64,000 nt of DNA from assembly GCF_039645565.1 (NCBI RefSeq), contig NZ_CP147914.1, positions 1,113,573 to 1,177,572 on the forward strand. Reading direction: 5' to 3'. This document shows, in pieces, positions 53,201-61,997 of the stretch. Made by a program: the position numbers and the translations under genes. How positions within the stretch are numbered: the first letter of the stretch is position 1; each line of letters starts with the position of its first letter. Origin of the DNA: Sulfurimonas sp. HSL1-2 (lineage in GTDB: Bacteria; Campylobacterota; Campylobacteria; Campylobacterales; Sulfurimonadaceae). The notes below the pieces were generated by a model. It did not search any database, was not told where the DNA came from, and was given only the letters and a program-made list of their open reading frames with translations.

Positions 53201-53835
53201 TGTGTGTCTACGGGATGGAAGGTCCCGGCGGCTACCAGTTCGTCGGCCGTACGGTACAGATGTGGAACCGCCACCGCCAGACTCAGGACTTCAAAGAGGG
53301 CAAGCCGTGGCTGCTGCGCTTCTTTGACCAGATCAAGTTCTACGAGGTGAGTGCCGAAGAGCTGCACAAGATGCGCGAGGATTTCCCGCGCGGCCGGATG
53401 AAGCTCGACGTCGAAGAGACGACCTTCAGCCTCAAGGCGTATAAAGATTTCCTCGCCGAAAACGAGACGAGCATCAAGACCTTCAAAACGACCCAGCAGG
53501 CCGCCTTCGACGAAGAGCGCGCGATGTGGGAACGCACGGGGCTGGCGAACTTTACCTCTGAAAGCGGCGAAGTGAAAGCAGAGACGATGGAAATCATTGA
53601 GCTCGGCGAACACGACGAAGCGGTCGAGTCCCCGGTGCAGGGGAGCCTCTGGAAGGTAATGGCGAAGCTCGGCGACACGGTCGAGGAGGGCGAAGTGCTT
53701 GCCATCGCCGAATCGATGAAGATGGAAGTTGACATCGAGGCCCCCGAAGCGGGCAAGATCGTCAAGGTGCTCTGCCACGAGGGCGAGAGCGTGCATGCGG
53801 GCAAGATGCTCTTCGTCATCGAACCGCAGGCGTAG
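50233..53835 (+). CDS. Biotin-dependent guanidine/urea carboxylase
   Basis: A 1,200-residue single-chain carboxylase. Order: biotin carboxylase (1 to about 445; start [21 protein letters not shown]-grasp with [12 protein letters not shown], and [13 protein letters not shown]), KipA/AHS2-like part (about 455-760; [20 protein letters not shown]), KipI/AHS1-like part (about 765-990), and a C-terminal biotin carrier domain with biotinyl Lys1163 in AESMKMEV. It carboxylates guanidine, or urea, with bicarbonate and ATP. Context (riboswitches, DUF1989 pair) favours guanidine. It lacks the allophanate hydrolase domain of fungal urea amidolyase, which is encoded separately downstream. Confidence 0.93.
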   Translation: MFKKVLIANRGEIACRVIRTLKQMGIGSVAVYTGADTDSLHVSLADEAYYIGHGVASESYLDAAKILDIAKQSGAEAVHPGYGFLSENAAFASACEAAGIAFIGPRTEHMEKFGLKHTARALAEANNVPLLPGSSLLADLDEAKSEAVRIGYPVMLKSTAGGGGIGMQLCFDEVQLLSAYDSVKRLSENNFSDGGMFLEKYVAHARHIEVQVFGDGEGFVATLGDRDCSVQRRNQKVIEETPAPGISDETRQALYKAAQELTASVSYRSAGTVEFVYDTDSGEFYFLEVNTRLQVEHGITEEVTGVDLVEWMIRTAAGENPALYDYAHNPQGHAIQVRVYAEDPMKNFQPSSGVLTNVAFADGIRCDTFIETGLEVSSFYDPMIAKLIVKGNDRSDALAKIGAAIGGTRIDGIETNLRYLGAIVASEVFVQGKQTTKYLDGFSFTPRSIDVLRPGTQTTIQDYPGRSGYWDIGVPPSGPFDSFSFRYANRLVGNSEAAAGLEIAIAGPTLRFNTDSVVALCGAQIDAFIDNEPVAMNEALPVKAGSVLKLKKVHNEGFRTYLAVRGGFDVPEYLGSRSTFTLGQFGGHAGRTLVPGDVLHIDTMTEGDAAVAPAEPRNGLANTWEIGVLYGPHGAPDFFTDDDIETFFATEWEIHYNSNRTGIRLIGPKPQWARTDGGEAGLHPSNIHDNAYAIGAVDFTGDMPVILGPDGPSLGGFVCPVTIVSAELWKMGQLRAGDKVKFVPVEHDTAMAMLKAQEEAIATLSTYDERPFLDPKPIGSPILFADEAKGDLPAMVIRQSGDANLLVEYGEMQLDIELRFRAHVLMEAMKEEAFEGVTDITPGIRSLQVHFDPKVCDRAALIERLKEIELTLPSIDDIEVPARVVHLPLSWDDESTRVAIDKYMKTVRPDAPWCPSNIEFIRRINGLDSIDEVKKIVFGANYLVMGLGDVYLGAPVATPLDPRHRLVTTKYNPARTWTPENAVGIGGAYMCVYGMEGPGGYQFVGRTVQMWNRHRQTQDFKEGKPWLLRFFDQIKFYEVSAEELHKMREDFPRGRMKLDVEETTFSLKAYKDFLAENETSIKTFKTTQQAAFDEERAMWERTGLANFTSESGEVKAETMEIIELGEHDEAVESPVQGSLWKVMAKLGDTVEEGEVLAIAESMKMEVDIEAPEAGKIVKVLCHEGESVHAGKMLFVIEPQA

Positions 53836-53843
53836 GAGCGGCC

Positions 53844-54695
53844 ATGAAACTGCAGCTATATAAAACCATGTGGGGATTCGAAGGGGACTTCGAGACCGCC
53901 TGCGCCGAAGCCTCTGCGGCCGGCTTTGCCGGCATCGAAGGTCCGGCACCCGAGTCCTCCTCCCAGCGTGCCTACTGGAAGAAGTGCCTGGAGCAGTACA
54001 ACCTGCACTATATCGCAGAGGCGGTCACCGGCGGCGGTTACGTGCCGCAGCGCGATCTCGGTGTCGAAGGGCACCTGGACGACCTTAACGCGATCCTCTC
54101 CCGCAGTGCCGAACTCTCCCCGCGTTTCGTGACCTGCATCGGCGGGCTGGACGCCTGGAGCGAAGCGGAGAGTCTGCGCTTTTTCACCGAGGGGATGAAA
54201 CTGGCGGAGCGGTACGGAGTGCAGATCAGTTTCGAGACCCACCGCAGCCGGAGCCTTTTCAATCCCTGGGTAACGCGGCGCATCGTCGAAGCGCTCCCGG
54301 AGATCGCGCTCACGCTCGATATCAGCCACTGGTGCGTCGTCTGCGAACGGCAGATGGACAGCGAACCCGAAGCGATCAACGCGATCGTGCCGAACGTGAT
54401 GCATATCCATGCCCGCGTCGGTTACGACCAGGGGCCGCAGGTACCGCATCCCGCGGCGCCGGAGTACGCCTATGCGCTCAAAGCGCATCAGGGGGTCTGG
54501 GAACAGGTCTGGGACAGCCAGCGCCGCCGCGGTTTCGGGTTTACAACGATGACGCCGGAGTTCGGCCCCGACGGCTACCTCCACACGCTCCCCTTTACCA
54601 AGGCGCCGGTTGCCGATCTTTGGGAGATCAACCAGTGGATGGGCGAAACGGAACGCTTCTACTTTCAGCGTCACAAAGTAAAGGCCGTGGTATGA
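53844..54695 (+). CDS. Sugar phosphate isomerase/epimerase-like TIM-barrel protein
   Basis: A 283-residue protein of the xylose isomerase-like TIM-barrel superfamily (AP endonuclease 2 fold). Acidic and histidine metal-ligand candidates occur at strand ends: GFAGIEGPAPES, ISFETHRSRSLFNP, LTLDISHWCVV and NVMHIHARVGYDQ. Members isomerise sugars, cleave or decarboxylate small molecules; the substrate cannot be told. It is in the second riboswitch-controlled unit, eight bases after the carboxylase gene, and its stop overlaps the EamA transporter start. Confidence 0.8.
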   Translation: MKLQLYKTMWGFEGDFETACAEASAAGFAGIEGPAPESSSQRAYWKKCLEQYNLHYIAEAVTGGGYVPQRDLGVEGHLDDLNAILSRSAELSPRFVTCIGGLDAWSEAESLRFFTEGMKLAERYGVQISFETHRSRSLFNPWVTRRIVEALPEIALTLDISHWCVVCERQMDSEPEAINAIVPNVMHIHARVGYDQGPQVPHPAAPEYAYALKAHQGVWEQVWDSQRRRGFGFTTMTPEFGPDGYLHTLPFTKAPVADLWEINQWMGETERFYFQRHKVKAVV

Positions 54696-55576
54696 GTTCA
54701 CATCTCCCCGTCGTCGTGCTGCTCGGCGCATCGGTCCTCTGGGGGCTTACCTGGCTGCCGCTCAAACAGATCAACGGCATGGGGATCGACGGCATCGCAC
54801 TGACGATGGGTGCCTACGGTATCCTCGCCCTTCTGCTGACGCCGCTGCTTATGGCGCAGTTCTCGCAGTGGCGCCAACACAAACGTGCTATGGCGATGAT
54901 CCTGCTCTTCGGCGGGGGCGCGAATCTTGCGTTTACCTATGCCCTCATCAACGGCGAGGTGATCCGAGTGATGGTGCTCTTCTACCTGCTGCCCGTCTGG
55001 GGCGTGCTTGGCGGGAAGTTCTTCCTGCGCGAAGGCGTCGACCTCTGGCGCTGGCTCGGTGCCGCGCTGGCGGTCACGGGCGCCTTCGTTATTCTCGGCG
55101 GGTTTGATGCCCTCGGCGGGGCCCCGTCGTGGATCGACCTGATCGCGCTGCTCTCGGGCCTGCTGTTTGCGATGAACAACCTGGTCTTCCGTGCCGCGGC
55201 AGAGGTCCCGGTCGGTTCGAAGATCACGGTGATGTTCTACGGCTGTCTGATCCTGGCAGGGGCGCTGCTCGGCCTGGGCGTGGAGCAACTCCCCTATGAT
55301 GCGGACGCCGACGCATGGCTCGCCCTGGCGGCCTACGCGGTGCTGTGGCTGCTGCTGGCCAACATCGGTTCGCAGTGGGGCGTTTCGCATATGGAAGCGG
55401 GGCGCTCCTCCATCATTATTATCATGGAGCTGATCACCGCGGTTATCTCCGCGACGCTCATTGCGGGCGAGCGGATGGACGCCATGGAGATGATCGGCGG
55501 CGTGCTGATCCTTGCTGCGGCGCTGATCGAGGCGCTGCGTACGAAAGAAGATGATCTTCCCGAGACGACGTTTTAA
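54692..55576 (+). CDS. EamA-family (DMT) transporter
   Basis: A 294-residue membrane protein with about ten helices in two EamA repeats (VVVLLGASVLWGLTWLPLK at the N-terminus; LLFAMNNLVFRAAAEVP in the second half). DMT transporters often export amino acids or amines, but the direction and substrate are unknown. ATG overlaps the stop of the TIM-barrel gene (ATGA), so the two are coupled. In this setting it could export excess guanidine or an intermediate, or import a related compound. Confidence 0.88.
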   Translation: MSSHLPVVVLLGASVLWGLTWLPLKQINGMGIDGIALTMGAYGILALLLTPLLMAQFSQWRQHKRAMAMILLFGGGANLAFTYALINGEVIRVMVLFYLLPVWGVLGGKFFLREGVDLWRWLGAALAVTGAFVILGGFDALGGAPSWIDLIALLSGLLFAMNNLVFRAAAEVPVGSKITVMFYGCLILAGALLGLGVEQLPYDADADAWLALAAYAVLWLLLANIGSQWGVSHMEAGRSSIIIIMELITAVISATLIAGERMDAMEMIGGVLILAAALIEALRTKEDDLPETTF

Positions 55577-55590
55577 GAAAGGAATACATT

Positions 55591-56922
55591 ATGACGATTT
55601 CACAACTTTTGAACGACTATAAAAGCGGTACAACGACCCCGCGCGAAGTGATGGCACAGATACGTGCGCTTATCGCGGAGCATGCGGAAAACCCTATTTT
55701 CATCCATGCGCTGAGCGAGGCGGAGACCGAACCTTACCTCGAGCGCCTTGAAAGGGTGAGTCCTGGTTCCCTGCCGCTCTACGGCGTCCCCTTTGCGATC
55801 AAGGACAACATCGACCTCGCCGGGGTCCCGACGACGGCGGCCTGTCCGGCCTACCGCTACGTTCCGGAAGCCTCCGCTTTCGTTGTCGAACGGCTGATCG
55901 AAGCGGGGGCGATCCCCGTGGGCAAAGCCAACCTCGACCAGTTTGCGACGGGGCTTGTGGGGACGCGTTCGCCTTATGGGGCCTGCCGCAACAGTATCGA
56001 TCCTTCCTATATCTCCGGAGGCTCCAGTTCCGGGAGTGCCGTCAGCGTCGCGCTGGAAATGGCGGCCTTCTCCCTGGGAACGGATACGGCGGGATCGGGC
56101 CGCGTACCGGCGGCCTTTAACAACCTCGTGGGGGTCAAGCCCTCCAAGGGGGTTCTGAGCACCTCCGGTGTCGTGCCGGCGTGCCGCAGCCTCGATTGTG
56201 TCTCAATCTTTGCCCTCAACACCGATGACGCGCAGGCTGTCTTTGATGTCGCCTGCGCCTTTGACGCCGCAGACCCTTACAGCCGTAAGATGCCGGAGAC
56301 AGCGGGTGCAGTGGAAAAAACGATGCGTTTTGCCGTGCCGCTGCCGTCCCAGCTGAAGTTCTTCGGGGACAGCGAGGCAGAAGCACTCTTCAGCGCCGCA
56401 GCGGCACGTTTCGAATCTATGGGGTATACGGCGATAGAAACCGATTTCTCGCCGATGCTCGACGCGGCAAATCTGCTCTATTCTGGTCCCTGGGTCGCGG
56501 AGCGCTATATTGCGGCCAAGCAGATCATGGACGAGCAGCCCGAAGAAGTGCTGGAGGTTACCCGTTCGATCATTGAGCAGGGTCGTGAGAAGAGCGCGGT
56601 GGACTATTTTGCCGCCGAGTACCGGCTCAAGGAGTACAAACGGCAGTCCGAGCTTGTACTCGAGGGGATGGATTTCGCGCTGACACCGACGACGGGAACC
56701 ATCTACACCATCGAAGCGGTCAATGCCGACCCGGTGCAGCTCAATACGAACCTCGGCTACTACACGAACTTCATGAACCTGCTTGATTTCTCGGCCTATG
56801 CCGTGCCGGCCGGTTTCCGCAGCAACGGATTACCGTTCGGCGTCACGCTGTTTGGTGATGCCTTTGAGGACCGCCGTCTGATGGAGATCGGCAAAGCGTA
56901 CGTGGAGGTGTCCCGTGGCTGA
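55591..56922 (+). CDS. atzF: Allophanate hydrolase, amidase part
   Basis: A 443-residue amidase-signature enzyme. The Ser-cisSer-Lys triad is visible: Lys71 in FAIKDNIDLAG, the SGGSSSGSA stretch (142-150), and nucleophile Ser169 in GTDTAGSGRVPA. In the AtzF family the substrate is allophanate, and the TAGSGR sequence and length fit. The usual fused C-terminal domain is missing and is encoded as the next gene, whose GTG start overlaps this stop by eight bases. Release of the final ammonia from allophanate completes the guanidine pathway. Confidence 0.9.
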   Translation: MTISQLLNDYKSGTTTPREVMAQIRALIAEHAENPIFIHALSEAETEPYLERLERVSPGSLPLYGVPFAIKDNIDLAGVPTTAACPAYRYVPEASAFVVERLIEAGAIPVGKANLDQFATGLVGTRSPYGACRNSIDPSYISGGSSSGSAVSVALEMAAFSLGTDTAGSGRVPAAFNNLVGVKPSKGVLSTSGVVPACRSLDCVSIFALNTDDAQAVFDVACAFDAADPYSRKMPETAGAVEKTMRFAVPLPSQLKFFGDSEAEALFSAAAARFESMGYTAIETDFSPMLDAANLLYSGPWVAERYIAAKQIMDEQPEEVLEVTRSIIEQGREKSAVDYFAAEYRLKEYKRQSELVLEGMDFALTPTTGTIYTIEAVNADPVQLNTNLGYYTNFMNLLDFSAYAVPAGFRSNGLPFGVTLFGDAFEDRRLMEIGKAYVEVSRG

Positions 56923-57313
56923 GACGATTAAGATCGCCGTCTGCGGTGCGCATATGCGCGGGCTGCCGCTCAATCACCAGCTGACTGCACTGGATGCAAC
57001 CTTTGTCACTGCGACGAAAACGGCCAAAGGGTACCGCCTTTACGACGTGCCTGATAAGGTGCCGCCGCGTCCGGGGATGGTGCGCGACAGCGCAGCGCAG
57101 AGTGCCGTGACACTCGAGGTCTGGTCGATGCCGCTGGAACACTTCGGCGCTTTTATGGTCCAGATCGCTTCGCCGCTCTGTATCGGCACCGTGCTGCTTG
57201 AAGACGGTAGTGCCGTTTACGGCTTTTTATGCGAGTCGGATGCCCTCAAGGGTGCCGCGGAGATCACCGCCTTCGGCGGCTGGCGGGAGTACCTCGCTTC
57301 AAAGCAGGGCTGA
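56915..57313 (+). CDS. Allophanate hydrolase C-terminal domain as separate protein
   Basis: A 132-residue protein matching the C-terminal domain of AtzF-type allophanate hydrolase, a gamma-glutamylcyclotransferase-like fold: IAVCGAHMRGLPLNHQL at the start and VLLEDGSAVYGFLCESDAL near the end. In the fused enzymes this domain decarboxylates N-carboxycarbamate made by the amidase. Here it starts on a GTG inside the end of the amidase gene, so the pair is coupled. The 172 bases after it hold an inverted repeat and the porin promoter. Confidence 0.88.
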   Translation: MAETIKIAVCGAHMRGLPLNHQLTALDATFVTATKTAKGYRLYDVPDKVPPRPGMVRDSAAQSAVTLEVWSMPLEHFGAFMVQIASPLCIGTVLLEDGSAVYGFLCESDALKGAAEITAFGGWREYLASKQG

Positions 57314-57410
57314 CGCCTTTTTTGGCAGAAGCTAAAACCAACTTTCTGGAGGTGGAAAAAATGAGATGAATAGAAAATATCCTATATATGATTAAAAAAT
57401 AAACAATTAG

Positions 57411-57433
57411 ACGGTTTAAAAATGTTAAACCGT
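57411..57433. repeat. Perfect 9-base inverted repeat upstream of the porin
   Basis: ACGGTTTAA (57411-57419) and TTAAACCGT (57425-57433) around a 5-base spacer in the AT-rich gap, 53 bases before the porin ATG. It could be an operator or an RNA stem in the porin leader; no U-run follows. Confidence 0.5.
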
Positions 57434-57485
57434 TGCTAAAGTACTAAAGACATAAAGCAAGTCTATCTACCGATAAGGAAACATA

Positions 57486-58700
57486 ATGAAAATGACAAAA
57501 ATGAGTTTGATGGCAGCACTGCTCCTGGGAAGCAGCGCTTTTGCATTTGAAAATACAGAAGTGGGCGGGGATGCACGTTTCTTCTATTCGACTTTTGACG
57601 GTCACGGTGCCGATCTTTTCGGTAAGGCGACAAGCACTGCTGACTTCGGTGGCCGCCTGAGCATTACGACGGATATCGATGAGATCCTCTCCGCCGGTGC
57701 GACAGGGTATGCCGTCAGTACGCTGGGCCTTGATAAAGAGATTGCCAACAACGTATGGTCCGGTGCGCATATTGACAATGCGACAGGTGATTTTTATACG
57801 ACGACCGGCTGGATCGGCGAAGCGTGGCTCTCTGCAAAACTGGGCAACACAGTCGCAAAAGCGGGCCGCATGGAACTCGATACGCCGCTGCTCTTTACGG
57901 AAACGTGGGGTATTACAGCGAACAACTTTGAAGCGGCGACGATCACCAATACGGATATCCCGGGTACGACGCTTGTCGGCGCATGGGTCGCGACAGGAAA
58001 CGGTTACTCCCAGTTCCTGCTGACAGATACGAAAGGTGAGTTCACAACCATCGGTGACCAGGGTGCGATCGCTGTCGGTGCGATCAACAACTCATTTGAA
58101 CCGCTGACGGCACAGGCGTGGTACTACGAACTGCCGGACACCGCGACGGCCTACTGGCTGCAGGCTGACCTCTCCATCGCCGGTATTGTCGCAGGTCTGC
58201 AGTATACGGACATCAACCCGAACGAGCTCATCTCCACGGCAGACGACTCCACGGCATTTGCGGCAAAACTGGGTTACGAAGGTGTCGAGAACCTCGGTAT
58301 CTATGCATCCTACTCTACCACGGATAAGGACGGTGACCAGTATATCGGGAACATCGCAACCGCACCTGGCGAAGGGTGGGGTATGCAGTCCAAGCTCTAC
58401 ACGGAAGCGTGGTGGAACTTCGGTTACGTCGGTCTGCCGGGTACGGATGCCTACAATGTCACAGCGACCTACAGCCTGCCTGAAATCGCCGATCTCGGAC
58501 TCTTCTACACGAACATCGACACCGATGGCGGAGCAGGTCTGACCTATTTTAAAAACAAGGTAAGCGAAGTCACCTTTACCGCGGCAAAATCGTTCGGCAA
58601 GCTTGATGCGCTCTTCGCGTATATCTATGCGGACGATGACGCTATCAACGACGGCGACGCCTACAACACGCTGCAGCTCTACCTCGTCTACAACTTCTAA
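57486..58700 (+). CDS. Outer-membrane porin-like beta-barrel protein
   Basis: A 404-residue protein with signal peptide (MSLMAALLLGSSAFAFE), a mature part of alternating hydrophobic strands with Gly/Asp/Thr turns, and an aromatic last residue (LQLYLVYNF), the outer-membrane barrel assembly signal. It resembles the Campylobacterota porin family (OprD-like). Substrate unknown. It lies directly downstream of the guanidine genes but across an AT-rich 172-base gap with its own promoter region, so it may belong to the locus (guanidine entry) or be a general porin. Confidence 0.82.
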   Translation: MKMTKMSLMAALLLGSSAFAFENTEVGGDARFFYSTFDGHGADLFGKATSTADFGGRLSITTDIDEILSAGATGYAVSTLGLDKEIANNVWSGAHIDNATGDFYTTTGWIGEAWLSAKLGNTVAKAGRMELDTPLLFTETWGITANNFEAATITNTDIPGTTLVGAWVATGNGYSQFLLTDTKGEFTTIGDQGAIAVGAINNSFEPLTAQAWYYELPDTATAYWLQADLSIAGIVAGLQYTDINPNELISTADDSTAFAAKLGYEGVENLGIYASYSTTDKDGDQYIGNIATAPGEGWGMQSKLYTEAWWNFGYVGLPGTDAYNVTATYSLPEIADLGLFYTNIDTDGGAGLTYFKNKVSEVTFTAAKSFGKLDALFAYIYADDDAINDGDAYNTLQLYLVYNF

Positions 58701-58741
58701 TTGAAGTGACGGACGCGCGCAGCGCGCGGCACATCTCCTTC

Positions 58742-58776
58742 ACGCCCGGGGGGCTTCATTCTCCTCCCCCGGGCGT
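58742..58776. terminator. Strong bidirectional hairpin between convergent genes
   Basis: ACGCCCGGGGG (58742-58752) pairs perfectly with CCCCCGGGCGT (58766-58776), 11 pairs with a 13-base loop; a T-run (58789-58794) follows 12 bases later. It lies between the porin and the convergent dioxygenase gene. Confidence 0.6.
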
Positions 58777-58794
58777 CCCTGCACACCTCTTTTT

Positions 58795-59604
58795 TCACGA
58801 CCAAAGAAACATCGCCGAATCGACCCCGAGGATTTCCGCCTCGAAAACGCTGTCGCAGGCGCGTGAAGTCGCCCCGTAGCAGACATGCAGCGGCAGCAGG
58901 TGCTCCGCCCTGGGGTGGCAGTACCTGGCGTAGGGGGCATGCTCCCAGTTGATCAGCCGTTCGGTGCGTTCGCTCTCGATGAGCGCAGGGTCCGAGCAGG
59001 TTTTGATGAGCCAGTGCTTGAAGGCATCGTTCTTGTCCGTACGCTCCTGCGACGGCGTAAAGAACGCCTTCATGTTGTGAAACGAGAAGCCCGAGCCTAC
59101 GACGAGGATGTTCTCGCGCGACAGCGATGCCAGCGCATTGCCCATGCGCAGATGCGCGGCAGGGTCCAGCCCTTTGACGAGCGACAGCTGTATGCAGGGG
59201 ATATCCGCATCGGGGTACATGATCTTCAGCGGGACGAAAAGCCCGTGGTCGAAACCGCGGTCGTCGTCCAGGATCGACGCGATCCCGTGCTGCTGGAGGC
59301 ACCAGTGCACCTCATCCGCCAGCGCCGGCATCCCGGGGGCGGGGTAGGCGATCTCGTAGGATTCGTCGGGAAAGCCGTAATAGTCATAGATGAGCTCGGG
59401 GGTGCTTCCGTGTGTGATCGTCGGTGTCACGGTCTCCCAGTGGGCACTGACGACGATGATGGCCGAGGGCTTCGGGATCGATGCCGCGACCCGTTTCAGG
59501 GCGACGACCATTTCGTCATGACTTTTGTCCCCCAGCAGCGGCAGCGGACCGCCGCCGTGCGACAGGTAAAGGACATGCAGGCTGCCCGAATCTTTCTTTG
59601 CCAT
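58795..59604 (-). CDS. LigB/DODA-type extradiol dioxygenase family protein
   Basis: A 269-residue protein of the class III extradiol dioxygenase family (4,5-DOPA dioxygenase-like, YgiD type). Metal ligand candidates are YLSHGGGPLPLL, VVSAHWETVTP and FDHGLFVPLK, plus a C-terminal HPRAEHLLPLHVCYG. The reaction in bacteria is usually unknown; some open catechol-type rings. The start at 59604 has GGAG six bases upstream. It converges with the porin gene and shows no tie to the guanidine locus. Confidence 0.85.
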   Translation of the reverse strand: MAKKDSGSLHVLYLSHGGGPLPLLGDKSHDEMVVALKRVAASIPKPSAIIVVSAHWETVTPTITHGSTPELIYDYYGFPDESYEIAYPAPGMPALADEVHWCLQQHGIASILDDDRGFDHGLFVPLKIMYPDADIPCIQLSLVKGLDPAAHLRMGNALASLSRENILVVGSGFSFHNMKAFFTPSQERTDKNDAFKHWLIKTCSDPALIESERTERLINWEHAPYARYCHPRAEHLLPLHVCYGATSRACDSVFEAEILGVDSAMFLWS

Positions 59605-59812
59605 AGGACGCTCCTTGCCTGGTAGCTGTGTGATTTCATTATAGCGCGGCCGGAAATACCGTTGTTTAACTGCGGAGACTAGCATTGCCCGTTCAGTCAC
59701 TGTTTAACCGCGGAGATGCATAATGAAACATTATCGTGTGAAAAGGGGGGAAACGCCGCCCGGCATTATGCCGGAAGACGCAGTATAAACAGGCAGCCGC
59801 AAAGGAGGCCGC

Positions 59813-60688
59813 ATGAAACGCATAGTAAACCAGTTCCGGCAGCACCGGCATGCGATCGAAATGTTTCTGCGCAACCGGGTGGAGGATGACAGGTTCAACT
59901 TTGAGGATGAATCGGGCATACGCGATGTTTTCAGTCATTTGCCTTTTTTGCAGATGATCTACCTGATCGGCCCCGACCTGAGGCAGACAAGTCCGAACTA
60001 CTACCGGCGGGGCATGGACGTGTCGCGCATCGGTGCGGACAAAAGCCACTACTTTACCAATATCAGCCTGGAAAATTTCAATACCTACATGACGAGTCCC
60101 TATATTCACCACATCACCGGTAACTCCAGCGTCACCCTCGTGACAGCGGACGGGGAGGGGGGATTCGTCGTCTTCGATTTCAATCTGCTCAAACTGCTCG
60201 AAGCGCTGCGTCTGATCGAGCATAACTCCCGCTTTGAGCGTTTCAAGCTCATCGTGTATGCCCTGGGCGGGGCCACCCTGGTCGCGGTGTCGCTTTTTCT
60301 GATCCTCTACGGCGCGTATACGTTCGCCTACGTCTTCTTCCACACGGCTGAAGCCATGCTGCACGAGGTCTTTAAAGCGATCATCGCCATTACGCTGGGG
60401 ATGGCCATCTTCGACCTGGCCAAAACGATCCTGGAGAACGAGGTGATGTATAAAAACGCCGGCCGGCAGCGGGAGGGGCAGTATACGCTGCTGGGCAAGT
60501 TCCTCGTCTCCATCATTATCGCCCTCTCCATCGAGTCGCTGATGGTCGTCTTCAAGATTACGCTGGGGGACTATACGGGAATGGGATACGGGTTCCTGCT
60601 GCTGCTGGGCGTGACACTGATGATCGTCGGTCTGGGGGTGTTCGACTACCTGACGACGCGCAGAGTGTCGGAGGAAGAGGAGAAGTGA
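59813..60688 (+). CDS. Membrane protein with N-terminal sensor-like domain, unknown
   Basis: A 291-residue protein. The first 135 residues form a soluble domain resembling a PDC/Cache-like fold (SHLPFLQMIYLIGPDLRQTS, YYRRGMDVSRIGADKSHYFT) but without a preceding transmembrane helix. Four hydrophobic helices follow (LIVYALGGATLVAVSLFLIL, IIAITLGMAIFDLAK, FLVSIIIALSIESLMVVF, GFLLLLGVTLMIVGLGVF). The soluble part may bind a small ligand. I do not recognise a defined family. It converges with tgt, four bases apart. Confidence 0.7.
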   Translation: MKRIVNQFRQHRHAIEMFLRNRVEDDRFNFEDESGIRDVFSHLPFLQMIYLIGPDLRQTSPNYYRRGMDVSRIGADKSHYFTNISLENFNTYMTSPYIHHITGNSSVTLVTADGEGGFVVFDFNLLKLLEALRLIEHNSRFERFKLIVYALGGATLVAVSLFLILYGAYTFAYVFFHTAEAMLHEVFKAIIAITLGMAIFDLAKTILENEVMYKNAGRQREGQYTLLGKFLVSIIIALSIESLMVVFKITLGDYTGMGYGFLLLLGVTLMIVGLGVFDYLTTRRVSEEEEK

Positions 60689-60692
60689 AAGC

Positions 60693-61859
<1,167 letters not shown>

Positions 61860-61877
61860 CTAAACACGCAGTTATGC

Positions 61878-61883
61878 TACAAT
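61878..61883 (+). promoter_or_regulatory. Extended -10 promoter for the TrkA-type gene
   Basis: TGC-TACAAT (extended -10, TG at 61875-61876) predicts a start near 61890, just before the small leader ORF. Confidence 0.5.
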
Positions 61884-61910
61884 GTCTGCCGATAATTTAA
61901 AGGGTACGCC

Positions 61911-61997
61911 ATGCTCCATTCCGGCGACGCCCTTCCACCGCTGAAGAAAGAAGGTATTCGCACGGCCCGGGCATCCGTCCCGCGCCGTGACACATGA
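61911..61997 (+). CDS. 28-codon leader ORF upstream of TrkA-type gene
   Basis: An ATG at 61911 with AAAGGG six bases upstream opens 28 codons (starting MLHSGDALPPLKKEGIRT) and stops in a TGA overlapping the ATG of the next gene (ATGA at 61994-61997). No homologue is recognised. The ribosome site and stop-start overlap suggest translational coupling rather than chance. The peptide is basic, Pro/Ala/Arg-rich. Confidence 0.45.
   Translation: MLHSGDALPPLKKEGIRTARASVPRRDT

Noticed and set aside
57300-57330. Terminator after the allophanate domain gene
   Set aside because: A T-run (CCTTTTTTGG) is present but no stable stem precedes it.
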